Positions 1 to 8,555 of a stretch of 64,000 bases of DNA are shown in pieces. The notes beneath the pieces are model-generated. The model did no database searches. It saw only the letters and a list, made by a program, of their open reading frames with translations, and was not told where the DNA came from. Every line of letters begins with the position of its first letter. The stretch's first letter is position 1. This DNA comes from CAYYIS01 sp964470965 (GTDB lineage: Bacteria; JAAXHH01; JABIQT01): NCBI GenBank assembly GCA_964470965.1, contig CAYYIS010000013.1:1-64000 (forward strand). The letters run 5' to 3'. Made by a program: the position numbers and the translations under genes.

Positions 1-1341
1 AGGAACCGGTGTAACCTCATAGCGGCGACCATCGATCCACACATCCCGGACTACTGCGTTATTACCAAACAGGGGCCCATCGGTCACGGTCAGGTAGGCC
101 AATTTACCGGTTTCGATCGTGCCCAACCGTTTGCTGAGACCGAGCATGCGTACCGGTGTGGTGGTTACGGCGGCTAGGGCAGCGTCATAATCTAGGCCGC
201 GTTCTATAGCCTGCCGTACTCTGTCGGGGAAATTCGAAGCTTTTTCAAGCCCGGCACTCGTCAACACGATCGGGATACCGGCGGCCGCCAATTTGCCGGG
301 ATTTTCGGGTGCAGCTTCCCAGTGCCGTAACTGTTCCAGTGACACATTCAACGCATCCTCGGGGGTATCTACATTAAGGTCATCCCCGCGAGGGAAGGCC
401 ACCGGAACGATCACTGGGGATCCGGTTTTCTTGATCAGGTTTAAAAGTCTGTATTCGTGTCCACTTCCCTTTATCCACAATTCCAGGTTGAATTCTGATG
501 CTACGGATGCGGCCCGTAAAACAGATTGCTCGTCCCGCACCGCCATGAGCACCGGTTGTTGACCCTGTACCGACAGCTCCAGCGCTGCCAGCGCTTTGTT
601 GTCTTCCGGCATGGTCTGGCCGGTAGGGTTCTGAGTATAGGCATCGTGGGCCTTGCCGTGCCATTCCGCATCAAGAAACGTTTGCCGGATCAGTGCGACA
701 ACACCCATGAGTGACCCTGGATAAGTGCGGTTTCTGTTTCGTTCGAGCCGAACGTGCTGAGCGACCTGCGATTGGATGATGTTGTCATTGGGGGTGCCGT
801 CTCCCAGTGCGATCAGGGAGCCGCTGCCTGAAAAAATACCCTGACTCGGGAGGACCATCGCCGCGGTAAAGCCCAGTTGGCGCAGGGCGGTGAGCCCATC
901 GTCGTCGATCTGATAAAGGTCTGCCGCCTGATCCTGAGGATGCACACTCGCATTCCAGTGTTGGCGTCCACGATTTTCCTCGTCCGTCTGTTGTTTGGGC
1001 AGTCCCACCTGACTGTATGTTTCGATCAAACCGGCGTACACGGTGTACCCTGTGTAGTCCCATACATAGGCATCCGCCGGAATCTGTGCATTGGCGCCTA
1101 CTGCCTCGATCACGCCGTCCCGGAGTATCACCGTCCCTTTTTCGATCATCCTCCCCGGTGATGGAACGATCCGAACGTTGGTGAGCGCGTGGACCCGAGG
1201 CGTATTGTGCCGCATGCCGGCGGTTGGCGCCGTCTCCTGGGCAATGGTCGGTGTCCACAGAACAAGCAGTAACAGCAGACTGACGATCAGACGGAGCGGC
1301 CGTTTCAGATCGCCAAGATTTCGTGTAGGGTAGGCTAACAT
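1..1341 (-). CDS. Secreted amidohydrolase-like protein (C-terminus beyond window)
   Basis: The frame is open from the window edge to an ATG at 1341, preceded by AAGGGG at good spacing; 447 residues are visible and the C-terminus lies outside. Residues 1-30 form a signal peptide ending near TIAQE. The rest reads as an amidohydrolase/imidazolonepropionase-like metal-dependent hydrolase: a small beta-sandwich, then VYAGLIETYSQVGLP where family members carry the strand-1 HxH metal motif, and a C-terminal stretch with MLGLSKRLGTIETGKLAYL, typical of this superfamily. The HxH histidines are replaced by Tyr and Gln, so the usual binuclear metal site is not intact. Known Bacteroidota/Gemmatimonadota-type proteins of this kind often sit in tandem with an intact copy, which would be to the left of the window. 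Substrate unknown. Confidence 0.75.
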   Translation of the reverse strand, partial: MLAYPTRNLGDLKRPLRLIVSLLLLLVLWTPTIAQETAPTAGMRHNTPRVHALTNVRIVPSPGRMIEKGTVILRDGVIEAVGANAQIPADAYVWDYTGYTVYAGLIETYSQVGLPKQQTDEENRGRQHWNASVHPQDQAADLYQIDDDGLTALRQLGFTAAMVLPSQGIFSGSGSLIALGDGTPNDNIIQSQVAQHVRLERNRNRTYPGSLMGVVALIRQTFLDAEWHGKAHDAYTQNPTGQTMPEDNKALAALELSVQGQQPVLMAVRDEQSVLRAASVASEFNLELWIKGSGHEYRLLNLIKKTGSPVIVPVAFPRGDDLNVDTPEDALNVSLEQLRHWEAAPENPGKLAAAGIPIVLTSAGLEKASNFPDRVRQAIERGLDYDAALAAVTTTPVRMLGLSKRLGTIETGKLAYLTVTDGPLFGNNAVVRDVWIDGRRYEVTPVP

Positions 1342-1504
1342 ATTGACCCCTTTGGGTGATTATTCATTGAAAAAAAATTGCCATTAATATGGATGAATAT
1401 AGAATCTTTTAATACAAAAATTCCTACATGAAATCGAAAGTTGAAAATCTATAAATTGGTTGTAAGCTAGTTTACACAATCCCGATGGTATTTGTCAACC
1501 CTTG

Positions 1505-2794
1505 CTAGTCTTCCAGTGCCTTGAACTCGCGCCCTCGCGTTTCGGGACCGAGCCATATAATACAGGCTACGGCTAAACCGGAGATGGCGATACAGGTGGA
1601 CATGGCGTTGACGAGGCCCATGCCTCCATCCTGCAACGCACCGAGCACGGCAGGGGTGAAGGAACCGATGGCGGCACCTACATGATAGGACAGACCAGGG
1701 CCGACACCCCGGACCGAAGTGGGAAATCGTTCTGTCAGGTAGGCCGGAGCCATGGCCCAGATACCGGTCCCACAGGCGCCCATGAGGAAGGCGCCGAGCA
1801 ACAGATTAGACATCCCGTCGCTCATGAGATATACCGGAATGACCACTACGCCTCCGACAGCCGCAATGGAGACAGCGCCGCGGCGACCCAGGCGGGTTTC
1901 GGATATGCGTCCCCAGAAGGCCGTACCTGCGATACCGCCGATATTCAGGACGATGATAAACGCGAGGGGATCATAGTCGGACTCTCTGAGGAAGGTGGGA
2001 TACCAGAACGCGATCGAATAGTAGGAGAACATGAACGCGCCGATTAGGATAGAAGATTGTATGACGGTGCCGATCATGTCCCTCTGAAACAACCTGAACA
2101 CAGAAACACGTTCTGTCTGATTAAGGTCCTTCAATCGCCGCTGCCGTTCTAGCCATACAGGACTCTCTTTCACGCCGATACGTATCCAGAGAACCAGAAG
2201 AGCCGGGACAACGCCGATCCAGAACATCACCCGCCAGGATATATCGTCATATCCACTGAAAAGAGGATAAATATAATGAAATATGAACGCGGAAAGAATG
2301 TATCCCCAGTACCAGCCTCCTTGAAGCAGGCCGGACGCCACGCCGCGTAATCTGGTCGGCCAGTGCTCTAGTGCGAGGGGCATGCCGGCCGCCCATTCCC
2401 CGCCCATGCCAACTCCGAACAGGGCGCGGAAGAAGAACAGCATAGCATATGACGTTGAAAACCCGCTGAGGAATGCAAACAGGGAAAACCATAGGATAGA
2501 AAGCATTAAAGGGAGCTTACGCCCCCACCGGTCGGCCGCGGTGCCGGCAGCCAGACCGCCGACCATCCGAAAGAGTAGCGTCACGGTGCCAAGAGCACCG
2601 GCCAGCGCCTTGTCGACTGTAAAACTCTCCTGGATGTCTATTAGGATGAAGGTGAGAATTGTAAAGTCGAAACCGTCGAGTACCCAACCGAAAAACGTGG
2701 CAAGAAAGGCACGCCACTGGTCACGGTTGACTTCACGATACCAGGGCAGGGTCGACGTTTCCGGTGTATCAGTGGAAGAGGCCGGCCGGGACAT
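1505..2794 (-). CDS. MFS transporter, sialate/aromatic-acid:H+ symporter type
   Basis: This 429-residue protein has about 12 predicted transmembrane segments. The segment-1 motif GWVLDGFDFTIL and the loop 2-3 signature GTAADRWGRKLPL identify the major facilitator superfamily. The acidic residue in segment 1 and GVGMGGEWAAGMPLALEHWP resemble the sialate (NanT/Jen1-like) and aromatic-acid H+ symporter groups. It would sit in the inner membrane and import an organic acid or sugar acid by proton symport. It lies downstream of a cytochrome c and a TonB receptor on the same strand with an 87-base gap, so uptake of an oxidised sugar product is plausible but is inference. The start at 2794 is an ATG. 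Confidence 0.85.
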   Translation of the reverse strand: MSRPASSTDTPETSTLPWYREVNRDQWRAFLATFFGWVLDGFDFTILTFILIDIQESFTVDKALAGALGTVTLLFRMVGGLAAGTAADRWGRKLPLMLSILWFSLFAFLSGFSTSYAMLFFFRALFGVGMGGEWAAGMPLALEHWPTRLRGVASGLLQGGWYWGYILSAFIFHYIYPLFSGYDDISWRVMFWIGVVPALLVLWIRIGVKESPVWLERQRRLKDLNQTERVSVFRLFQRDMIGTVIQSSILIGAFMFSYYSIAFWYPTFLRESDYDPLAFIIVLNIGGIAGTAFWGRISETRLGRRGAVSIAAVGGVVVIPVYLMSDGMSNLLLGAFLMGACGTGIWAMAPAYLTERFPTSVRGVGPGLSYHVGAAIGSFTPAVLGALQDGGMGLVNAMSTCIAISGLAVACIIWLGPETRGREFKALED

Positions 2795-2881
2795 GGTCTA
2801 TACTCCCACAAACGGGTAAATCCCCCACCGAGCCGTTGCGTGGCGGTAAATGACGGAATCTAACGGACAGGTATATTGAAG

Positions 2882-3262
2882 CTATTTGCCGTAATAAGCT
2901 GCAAGGTAATTCAGAATGGTTGCTTCCGTCTCCGGAGTAAACTCGGGTACACCTTTTTCGGCTTGCATCCAGCGGATGGCTTCGGTCCAACCCGCTTTGT
3001 CCGCCCGGTAAGTGGTGATAAGCGTTGTGGGATGACACCTCACACACTCTTTCTTTACTGTGCTATATCCATCCCCCTTGATCATATTGGTTAGCGGGTC
3101 TATTTCAAGACCGGTCACCGGGTCTGTCATTACTTCCGGTTCCGGGGGGGTGGCGTGGGTTCTCGCCATAGCCTGTTCCTTGGCTTCCGCTACGTGATAC
3201 ATATAAAACGCAAGGACAACGGCAGGCAAAATGACGGCTGCGATGTAACCGATTTTGTTCAT
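2882..3262 (-). CDS. Membrane-anchored monohaem cytochrome c
   Basis: This is a 126-residue protein. Residues 4-22 form a hydrophobic N-terminal anchor or uncleaved signal. The single haem-binding motif CVRCH is at residues 73-77, and Met99 in WTEAIRWMQ is a candidate distal ligand. A domain of about 60 residues follows the haem motif, ending in ILNYLAAYYGK, the usual last helix of class I cytochromes c. The start is supported by GGAGG about nine bases upstream. It should be exposed to the periplasm and act as an electron acceptor. A PQQ-dependent dehydrogenase is encoded 3 kb away on the same strand and is a natural partner, but this pairing is inferred from proximity. Confidence 0.85.
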   Translation of the reverse strand: MNKIGYIAAVILPAVVLAFYMYHVAEAKEQAMARTHATPPEPEVMTDPVTGLEIDPLTNMIKGDGYSTVKKECVRCHPTTLITTYRADKAGWTEAIRWMQAEKGVPEFTPETEATILNYLAAYYGK

Positions 3263-3354
3263 CTATTAATTCCTCCACTGTAGAGCCATCTGATTAATGT
3301 TAACCGTGACAATATATCTGTACAAATCCAACTCTGTCAAACGATGACGGAAAG

Positions 3355-5505
3355 TCAATAGGGCAACGGTACACCTGCGCCCAGGTACCACGTCCGTCCG
3401 GCAGCCGGTTCAAAGAACCGGTCTCCGAATGCATTGGGAACAATCGATCCGTTGTACCGGGTGTCGAACAGGTTGTTAACCCCTAAAAACAACTCGAATC
3501 CGACGCTGGCGAAGCCACCTTGTATCCCCATCCGCATATCCACAAGAGTGTAGCCCTCATTGATGAAGTCAGACAACGGTTTTGCAGTGCCGGGTGGTGC
3601 TCCGTTGAAGTCGTTTCCGAAGTGTCTGTCTATCCATTGGAGGTTGGTCTCAGCGAACACTCCGATGGGGTGACGGACGGAAATTCCGGTAAAAAGGTGC
3701 TGCGGTGGCACGCCAGGAATGTCATTTCCGGCCAACTGGGTTCCCCCCACGACGAAGTCTTCGAACTTAAAACTCATCAGTGTGTACGCAAGCGACAGTT
3801 TTACTTCCTGCAGTGGAGACCAGGAAACCTTGGTTTCAAAACCTTTGTTGCGTGAATTACCGGCATTGCGATAAAAAACTTCATCTGTATTCGGATTGTT
3901 AATCTGGAAAGGTATCACCATGTCCTTGATATTGAATAAGAAAAATGCCGCATCCCAACTGAGCCGTTGGTCCGGCCATCCACCCTTAACTCCGGCCTCG
4001 AAGCCCCGTAGGCGTTCAGGGTTGAGGTCAGGATTGAACCCACCCGCTTTCGTTGGTTGATTGCTCAATTCATTCGTGGTGGGCGTTTGGAAGGCTGTGG
4101 AGAAATTCCCGTACAGGTTGACATAAGGGTGCGGGCGATAACTAACGCCGGCTGTTGGGCTGAACTGGCTCATAACCCGCGATCCGGAGTAATCTGTACC
4201 ACCGTCACGGAGGAAGTCGGTCACCTTGAACCGATACCTGTCGTACCGTCCGCCTACTGTGATAATCCAGTCTGGGAGAGGTACGAGCTCTATCTCGGCG
4301 AACGGACCGATACCCAGTACCGATTCTCCCTGGTCCAATTCTTGGGCTCCGAAAGATAAATTGTCGAATATCGTTTCATCTGATGTGACGGCTGAGACGC
4401 CATTGTTGTCCCATTCCTTGCGTGTATCACTCAGTATTTCGACATCTGCTCCGGCGGTAAACCGGATATCTAGATTTCCTGTAGGCAGTTTCTTGCTGTA
4501 AACCGTCCGTGCACCGCCGGCTTTCCTGGATAGATCAATAATCTGCCCGGGAATGGGGTTGAACAGTGATCGTCCGACGCCGTAAAGCGTCATTTCCAGC
4601 CGGGTATCGACGTTGTCCTGATACTGAAGCGTTACTCCTCCCTGGCCCTGCCTGATTCTTTTGGCGGCGCCCTGGTTTTTGACAAATCCCCTGGCGGTGT
4701 TGGGCGCTGTTTCGGCGGCAGTCTTGTCCAGAGAGCTGGGGTTCAGGAGATAAGGAGCGTTGTAGAAGTTAAATATGGTGGTCAGGGAAAGTCGGTCTGA
4801 AATTTTGCGGCGAACGATGGCATTGATATCGGTGGATCGGGCGTTGGAATGATCCCGAAAGCCTTCCTGCCATAACGAGTTGATATTTACCAGATATTGA
4901 CTTTGACCGACCTCGCCGGAAACCTTTCCCTGAAATCTGTAAAGACCGTTGGAACCGGTGATAAAACGGGGCTGGACCTGAATCGGAACACCTGCAGATG
5001 GCTGTGTCTGGAGTGTGATTACACCGCCGGCGGCGTTACCGAATAACGCTGAACCGGGTGCCCTCAGTACCTCTATCTGTCCCACGGATGAAAGGTCGAC
5101 GTTGTTCAACTGCGACTGCCCGTCTGCCATTGTCAGAGGGATCCCGTCCTGCATCAGCTTAATGCCGCGCACACCGAACGGTGCTCTGCTGCCGATGCCG
5201 CGTATGGAGATACGATCGCCCTGGGCCAGATTATAACGGTTGTTCACCACGACTCCGGGTAGAGCCCGTAGTGTCTCTTCAAGGGACAGTCCGATTTCGC
5301 CGAGCTGAATATCATCCAGGTCTATCAGGTCCACCGCGTACGGAACACGGAAGATCGGACGGGCATATCTCGTGGCCGTTATTACTACCGGATCGATTTC
5401 GTATTGAGGAGTCTCTGTCCGTAGCGAGTCCTGTACTTCCTGGGCAAGGACAAGACAGGGAGAAAGGAAAATACAAATTACCGTACGTATCAATACTTTG
5501 TTCAT
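3355..5505 (-). CDS. TonB-dependent outer-membrane receptor
   Basis: This is a 716-residue protein. It has a signal peptide at residues 1-22 (ends VLAQ). A TonB-box/plug region follows, with YEIDPVVITATR and GVRGIKLMQDGIPLTMADGQ (residues roughly 35-170), then a 22-strand-type barrel ending in an aromatic-rich C-terminus (TWYLGAGVPLPY). The start at 5505 is preferred to the ATG one codon earlier because AGGA then has usable spacing. The length and the siderophore-receptor-like signature RFFEPAAGRTWY fit the FecA/FhuA-like class, which also takes up sugars, cobalamin and other ligands. Its place beside DUF1080 and PQQ dehydrogenase genes hints at a carbohydrate-type ligand. The gene reads into the cytochrome c gene after 92 bases. 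Confidence 0.9.
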   Translation of the reverse strand: MNKVLIRTVICIFLSPCLVLAQEVQDSLRTETPQYEIDPVVITATRYARPIFRVPYAVDLIDLDDIQLGEIGLSLEETLRALPGVVVNNRYNLAQGDRISIRGIGSRAPFGVRGIKLMQDGIPLTMADGQSQLNNVDLSSVGQIEVLRAPGSALFGNAAGGVITLQTQPSAGVPIQVQPRFITGSNGLYRFQGKVSGEVGQSQYLVNINSLWQEGFRDHSNARSTDINAIVRRKISDRLSLTTIFNFYNAPYLLNPSSLDKTAAETAPNTARGFVKNQGAAKRIRQGQGGVTLQYQDNVDTRLEMTLYGVGRSLFNPIPGQIIDLSRKAGGARTVYSKKLPTGNLDIRFTAGADVEILSDTRKEWDNNGVSAVTSDETIFDNLSFGAQELDQGESVLGIGPFAEIELVPLPDWIITVGGRYDRYRFKVTDFLRDGGTDYSGSRVMSQFSPTAGVSYRPHPYVNLYGNFSTAFQTPTTNELSNQPTKAGGFNPDLNPERLRGFEAGVKGGWPDQRLSWDAAFFLFNIKDMVIPFQINNPNTDEVFYRNAGNSRNKGFETKVSWSPLQEVKLSLAYTLMSFKFEDFVVGGTQLAGNDIPGVPPQHLFTGISVRHPIGVFAETNLQWIDRHFGNDFNGAPPGTAKPLSDFINEGYTLVDMRMGIQGGFASVGFELFLGVNNLFDTRYNGSIVPNAFGDRFFEPAAGRTWYLGAGVPLPY

Positions 5506-5544
5506 CATTTCCTATTTTCTCGATACCGGATCTTCACCTAAATA

Positions 5545-5628
5545 AAACAGCCACGAACGGGTACGAACAAGCACGAACGCAACATATATTCATTGTTCGC
5601 GATCGTTCGTGTCCGTTCGTGGCTGTTT
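5545..5628. repeat. Imperfect 24-bp palindrome with short ACGAAC repeats
   Basis: The left arm is 5545-5568 and the right arm 5605-5628; 22 of 24 positions pair, across a 36-base spacer. Both arms carry CCACGAACGG, and ACGAAC recurs four times on the plus strand and in inverted form on the right side. It lies in the 147-base gap between the DUF1080 gene and the TonB receptor gene, both on the minus strand. The structure could terminate or stabilise a transcript, or be a short dispersed palindromic element. No long T-tract follows on either strand. Confidence 0.7.
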
Positions 5629-5652
5629 AAATCCACTGCTTTCAGAATAAAC

Positions 5653-6276
5653 TCAGTCTATTTCCAGAATCTTGATGTTTTTGAATCGAACCCGTCCCTG
5701 TCCGAACACCTGTAGGACAACCACGCCGCTGTAGTGGGTGCTGTCCTGGATTTCCAGTCCCTTTTCACCGTTCAGGGTAACTGAAATATCACGGCCGTTA
5801 GCTGTGATATCCATGGTATTCCACTTGCCGGCAGTTTTGGGTACGGGCTCAAATACTTTCTTGTCGACGATGCTGCCCGTCGTAAAGCCCGAACGGTGCG
5901 TGTCGGCGATGTTAATCTCGTAGAAGGTGGACTGACTGACCCGTGCGCCGGGATTGGCAGGTCCACGCACGAAAATGCCACTGTTGTGGCCTTCGTCCGT
6001 CCAGAAATCAACCTTGAGGTGGAAATTGACGAATTCCTGGGTAGTGCCGATGTAGCTGGGACCTCTGCCGGCGACCGCTGTGACCGTGCCGTCTTCGACA
6101 GCCCACTCGGCGCCACCGCCACGTGGGTTCCAGCCCAGTAGGGAACGACCGTCGAACAACAAATTCCAACCGGCTTCTTTCTCCGTATCAGATAGCACGT
6201 TGTCCTGGGCATAACCGTCCGTACTGGCGGCCATGAGCATTATTGCTGCAGCAAAAAGGCAAAACAGGCGTTTCAT
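5653..6276 (-). CDS. Secreted DUF1080 (3-keto-disaccharide hydrolase-type) protein
   Basis: This 207-residue protein has a signal peptide (residues 1-23, ending DGYAQ). The mature part is one concanavalin-like DUF1080 domain: GWNLLFDGRSLLGWNP near residue 36, a central FWTDEGHNSGIFVRG, and the closing VRFKNIKILEI. Characterised members cleave 3-keto glycosides or act in related glycan breakdown in the periplasm. A strong GGGGGAG ribosome site precedes the ATG. A good minus-strand hairpin terminator separates it from the PQQ dehydrogenase gene upstream, so it may have its own promoter. The exact substrate is unknown. Confidence 0.88.
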   Translation of the reverse strand: MKRLFCLFAAAIMLMAASTDGYAQDNVLSDTEKEAGWNLLFDGRSLLGWNPRGGGAEWAVEDGTVTAVAGRGPSYIGTTQEFVNFHLKVDFWTDEGHNSGIFVRGPANPGARVSQSTFYEINIADTHRSGFTTGSIVDKKVFEPVPKTAGKWNTMDITANGRDISVTLNGEKGLEIQDSTHYSGVVVLQVFGQGRVRFKNIKILEID

Positions 6277-6308
6277 ACGCTCCCCCTTTTTTATAACGGA
6301 ATAAGAAG

Positions 6309-6338
6309 GGGAGCTTGCCGGAGAAGCGGCAAGCTCCC
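6309..6338 (-). terminator. Rho-independent-type terminator after the PQQ dehydrogenase gene
   Basis: A perfect 12-bp stem (6309-6320 with 6327-6338) encloses a 6-base loop. Read on the minus strand it starts about 20 bases past the stop codon at 6358 and is followed by a T-rich run (CTTCTTATT). Position, GC-rich stem and orientation all fit a transcription terminator separating the dehydrogenase from the DUF1080 gene. Confidence 0.75.
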
Positions 6339-6357
6339 GGTACCCTGCGAAGGAAAA

Positions 6358-8370
6358 CTATTGCGCATCCGGTAATCTGAGAGCGACAAATTCTGCCGGG
6401 ATGCCACGCCCGCCGACCGTGAACACGATGTACTGTTTACCATCGTGCATGAACGTCGACGGCATACCGCTGACGGCTGCCGGAAGTTCGATTGAGGCAA
6501 CCACTTCACCGGATTCCTTGTTGTACGCGTGCAGGTAAGGATCACCGCCGAAGCCTTCACCGGCGAATAGGAGCGTGCTGGTCACCATGGAGGTGACACG
6601 TGTCGCTTTACCGGTTTTTGGTACATTAGCGCGTTTTAACTGCGGGAGATCTTTGATAGCCTGTGGCGTGTCCGCGTTCGGCACCATCCAGAGGTGTTCG
6701 CCACTCTTCATGTCGATGGCCGTTATTCGTCCCCAGGGTGGTTTGCTCAAGGGAATCGCACCGAAAACCTGCGTGCTGATCCGTCCGAAACTCTGGTGAT
6801 AATCCACTCCGGATTCCTCAGAGCCTTTCTGGAGAGCCAGGCGTGAGATGCTGGTGTTGGACGGTATGTAGTTAACACCCAGCACCGGGTCGAAAGCGGT
6901 CATGTTCCAGTTGACGCCGCCATTGGCGCCAGGAATCTGGATCACGCCCAGGGTACCATCTTCGGCATCGCCCAGAGAAGGCGGTGTGAAGAGCGGACCG
7001 GACCGGAACTGAGAGAGGACTTTGAGCGCTTCACGTTTGACCGCAGGTGTGAAGTCGACCAAGTCGGCTTCGGAGATGCCCTGCTGTTCCCACGGAGCCG
7101 GCTTTGTTGGATGTGGCTGGGTGGGAGAGGTGCGTTCACCCGGTACATCCGTCTGCGGCACTTCCCGCTCTTCGATCGGCCAGACCGGTTCGCCGGTCTG
7201 GCGGTCGAATACATACGAATAACCCTGCTTGGTGTTCTGAATGACGATCTTACGATCCTGACCGTCGATGGTCAGGTCGGCCAGAATAGGAGCTGCCGGG
7301 TTGTCGTAGTCCCACAAATCATGGTGAACGATTTGATAATGCCAGACCATTTCGCCCGTCTTGGCATCCATGCAGACCAGAGAGTTGGCATACAGATTGT
7401 CGCCGTGCCGCTGGCCACCATAATAATCGTTGGTGGGGCACTCCACCGGGAGATAAACGTAACCCAGGTCCGGATCCGCAGAAATCGACGTCCATACACC
7501 CGTGTTGCCGATGACTTCCCAGGAATCATTTTCCCAGGTTTCGACGCCCGGTTCACCTTCTGCGGGGATGGTGTGGAACGTCCACAACGGCGCACCGGTT
7601 TTTGCATCGAAAGCCTGCACGTCACCCGGAGTATTCGCAACATTACTGGGGCGGAAACCGGAAGCCGCCGCCAGTGCCGGACCGACTACGATCACATCGT
7701 TTACGATGGTGGGCGGGGAGCTGGAGCCTATGGAACCGGCCATGTCAACCGTATCACGTTTACGCAGGCCGCCCATCAGGTCCACGATGCCGCCGTTTCC
7801 GAACGACTGGACAAGATCGCCTGTTTCGGCATCGATAGCATGTAGATAGAATCCCTTGGATACGGTATAAATCCGATTGTCGCCCTGTCCATCGGTCCAG
7901 AAAGTAACGCCGCGTCCCGGACTCGGCCTGGGCGCTTTTTGGAATCGATCCGGATCTTCCTGCGGTCGGTATGACCAGAGTGCTTCACCAGTAGCCGGAT
8001 CGATGGCGACTACCGCGCGGCGCAGGCCGGCGGTGACGTAAATGCTGCCATCGACGTAGATGGCTGTAGCTTCAGAACTCTGACCGCCTATGGCAGGTGA
8101 AGGACCGTAGTTTTCCTGCTTAAAACGCCAGGCGACCTCAAGGTTGCCAACGTTTTCGGCGTTTATCTGGTCGAGCGGTGAATAACGTGTGAATGCCAGG
8201 TCTCTCCCGAGACTACGCCATTCACTATCCGGCTGTTCGACCGGTATGATATTACCTGGCTGACGCTGCGGTTGCTGCTCGCAGGCGAAAGCCATCATAA
8301 ACGCGAGCATCGCAACCAACCCGATCCCGGTACTTCGTAAAGAGCGTTTCGAGGATACTTGCACTCGCAT
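6358..8370 (-). CDS. PQQ-dependent sugar/alcohol dehydrogenase, lipoprotein
   Basis: This 670-residue protein belongs to the PQQ-binding eight-bladed propeller dehydrogenases. The N-terminus has a lipoprotein signal with Cys30 in the box AFAC, so it is probably anchored to a membrane and faces the periplasm. The propeller starts with WRSLGRDLAFTRYSPLDQI and has repeated blade motifs such as AIDPATGEALWSYRP and AFDAKTGAPLWTFH. Quinoprotein glucose-dehydrogenase-like features include VWTSISADPDLGYVYLP and HHDLWDYDNPAAP. No haem-c CxxCH is present, so electrons would leave to quinone or to the separate cytochrome c encoded at 2882. Substrate specificity (sugar or alcohol) cannot be read from the sequence. 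Confidence 0.9.
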   Translation of the reverse strand: MRVQVSSKRSLRSTGIGLVAMLAFMMAFACEQQPQRQPGNIIPVEQPDSEWRSLGRDLAFTRYSPLDQINAENVGNLEVAWRFKQENYGPSPAIGGQSSEATAIYVDGSIYVTAGLRRAVVAIDPATGEALWSYRPQEDPDRFQKAPRPSPGRGVTFWTDGQGDNRIYTVSKGFYLHAIDAETGDLVQSFGNGGIVDLMGGLRKRDTVDMAGSIGSSSPPTIVNDVIVVGPALAAASGFRPSNVANTPGDVQAFDAKTGAPLWTFHTIPAEGEPGVETWENDSWEVIGNTGVWTSISADPDLGYVYLPVECPTNDYYGGQRHGDNLYANSLVCMDAKTGEMVWHYQIVHHDLWDYDNPAAPILADLTIDGQDRKIVIQNTKQGYSYVFDRQTGEPVWPIEEREVPQTDVPGERTSPTQPHPTKPAPWEQQGISEADLVDFTPAVKREALKVLSQFRSGPLFTPPSLGDAEDGTLGVIQIPGANGGVNWNMTAFDPVLGVNYIPSNTSISRLALQKGSEESGVDYHQSFGRISTQVFGAIPLSKPPWGRITAIDMKSGEHLWMVPNADTPQAIKDLPQLKRANVPKTGKATRVTSMVTSTLLFAGEGFGGDPYLHAYNKESGEVVASIELPAAVSGMPSTFMHDGKQYIVFTVGGRGIPAEFVALRLPDAQ

Positions 8371-8555
8371 ACCTCCGATCTAGCAAAACGGTAAAAAATC
8401 CTGCCATTAGGCATATCGACAGGCGTGGCCCGACTGGTGCTACCACTCGGAAAAAGTCGTTCGATTTTATTATAAATTTTTGCGGTTACGGATAATCAAT
8501 ATAATCGCCTCTTAATTAATGTAAAGTATTATTTATGGACCTGCACCGCCTCGAG

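Noticed and set aside
7111..7845. 244-codon plus-strand open frame
   Set aside because: It lies wholly inside the well-supported PQQ dehydrogenase gene on the other strand and shows no domain; a shadow.
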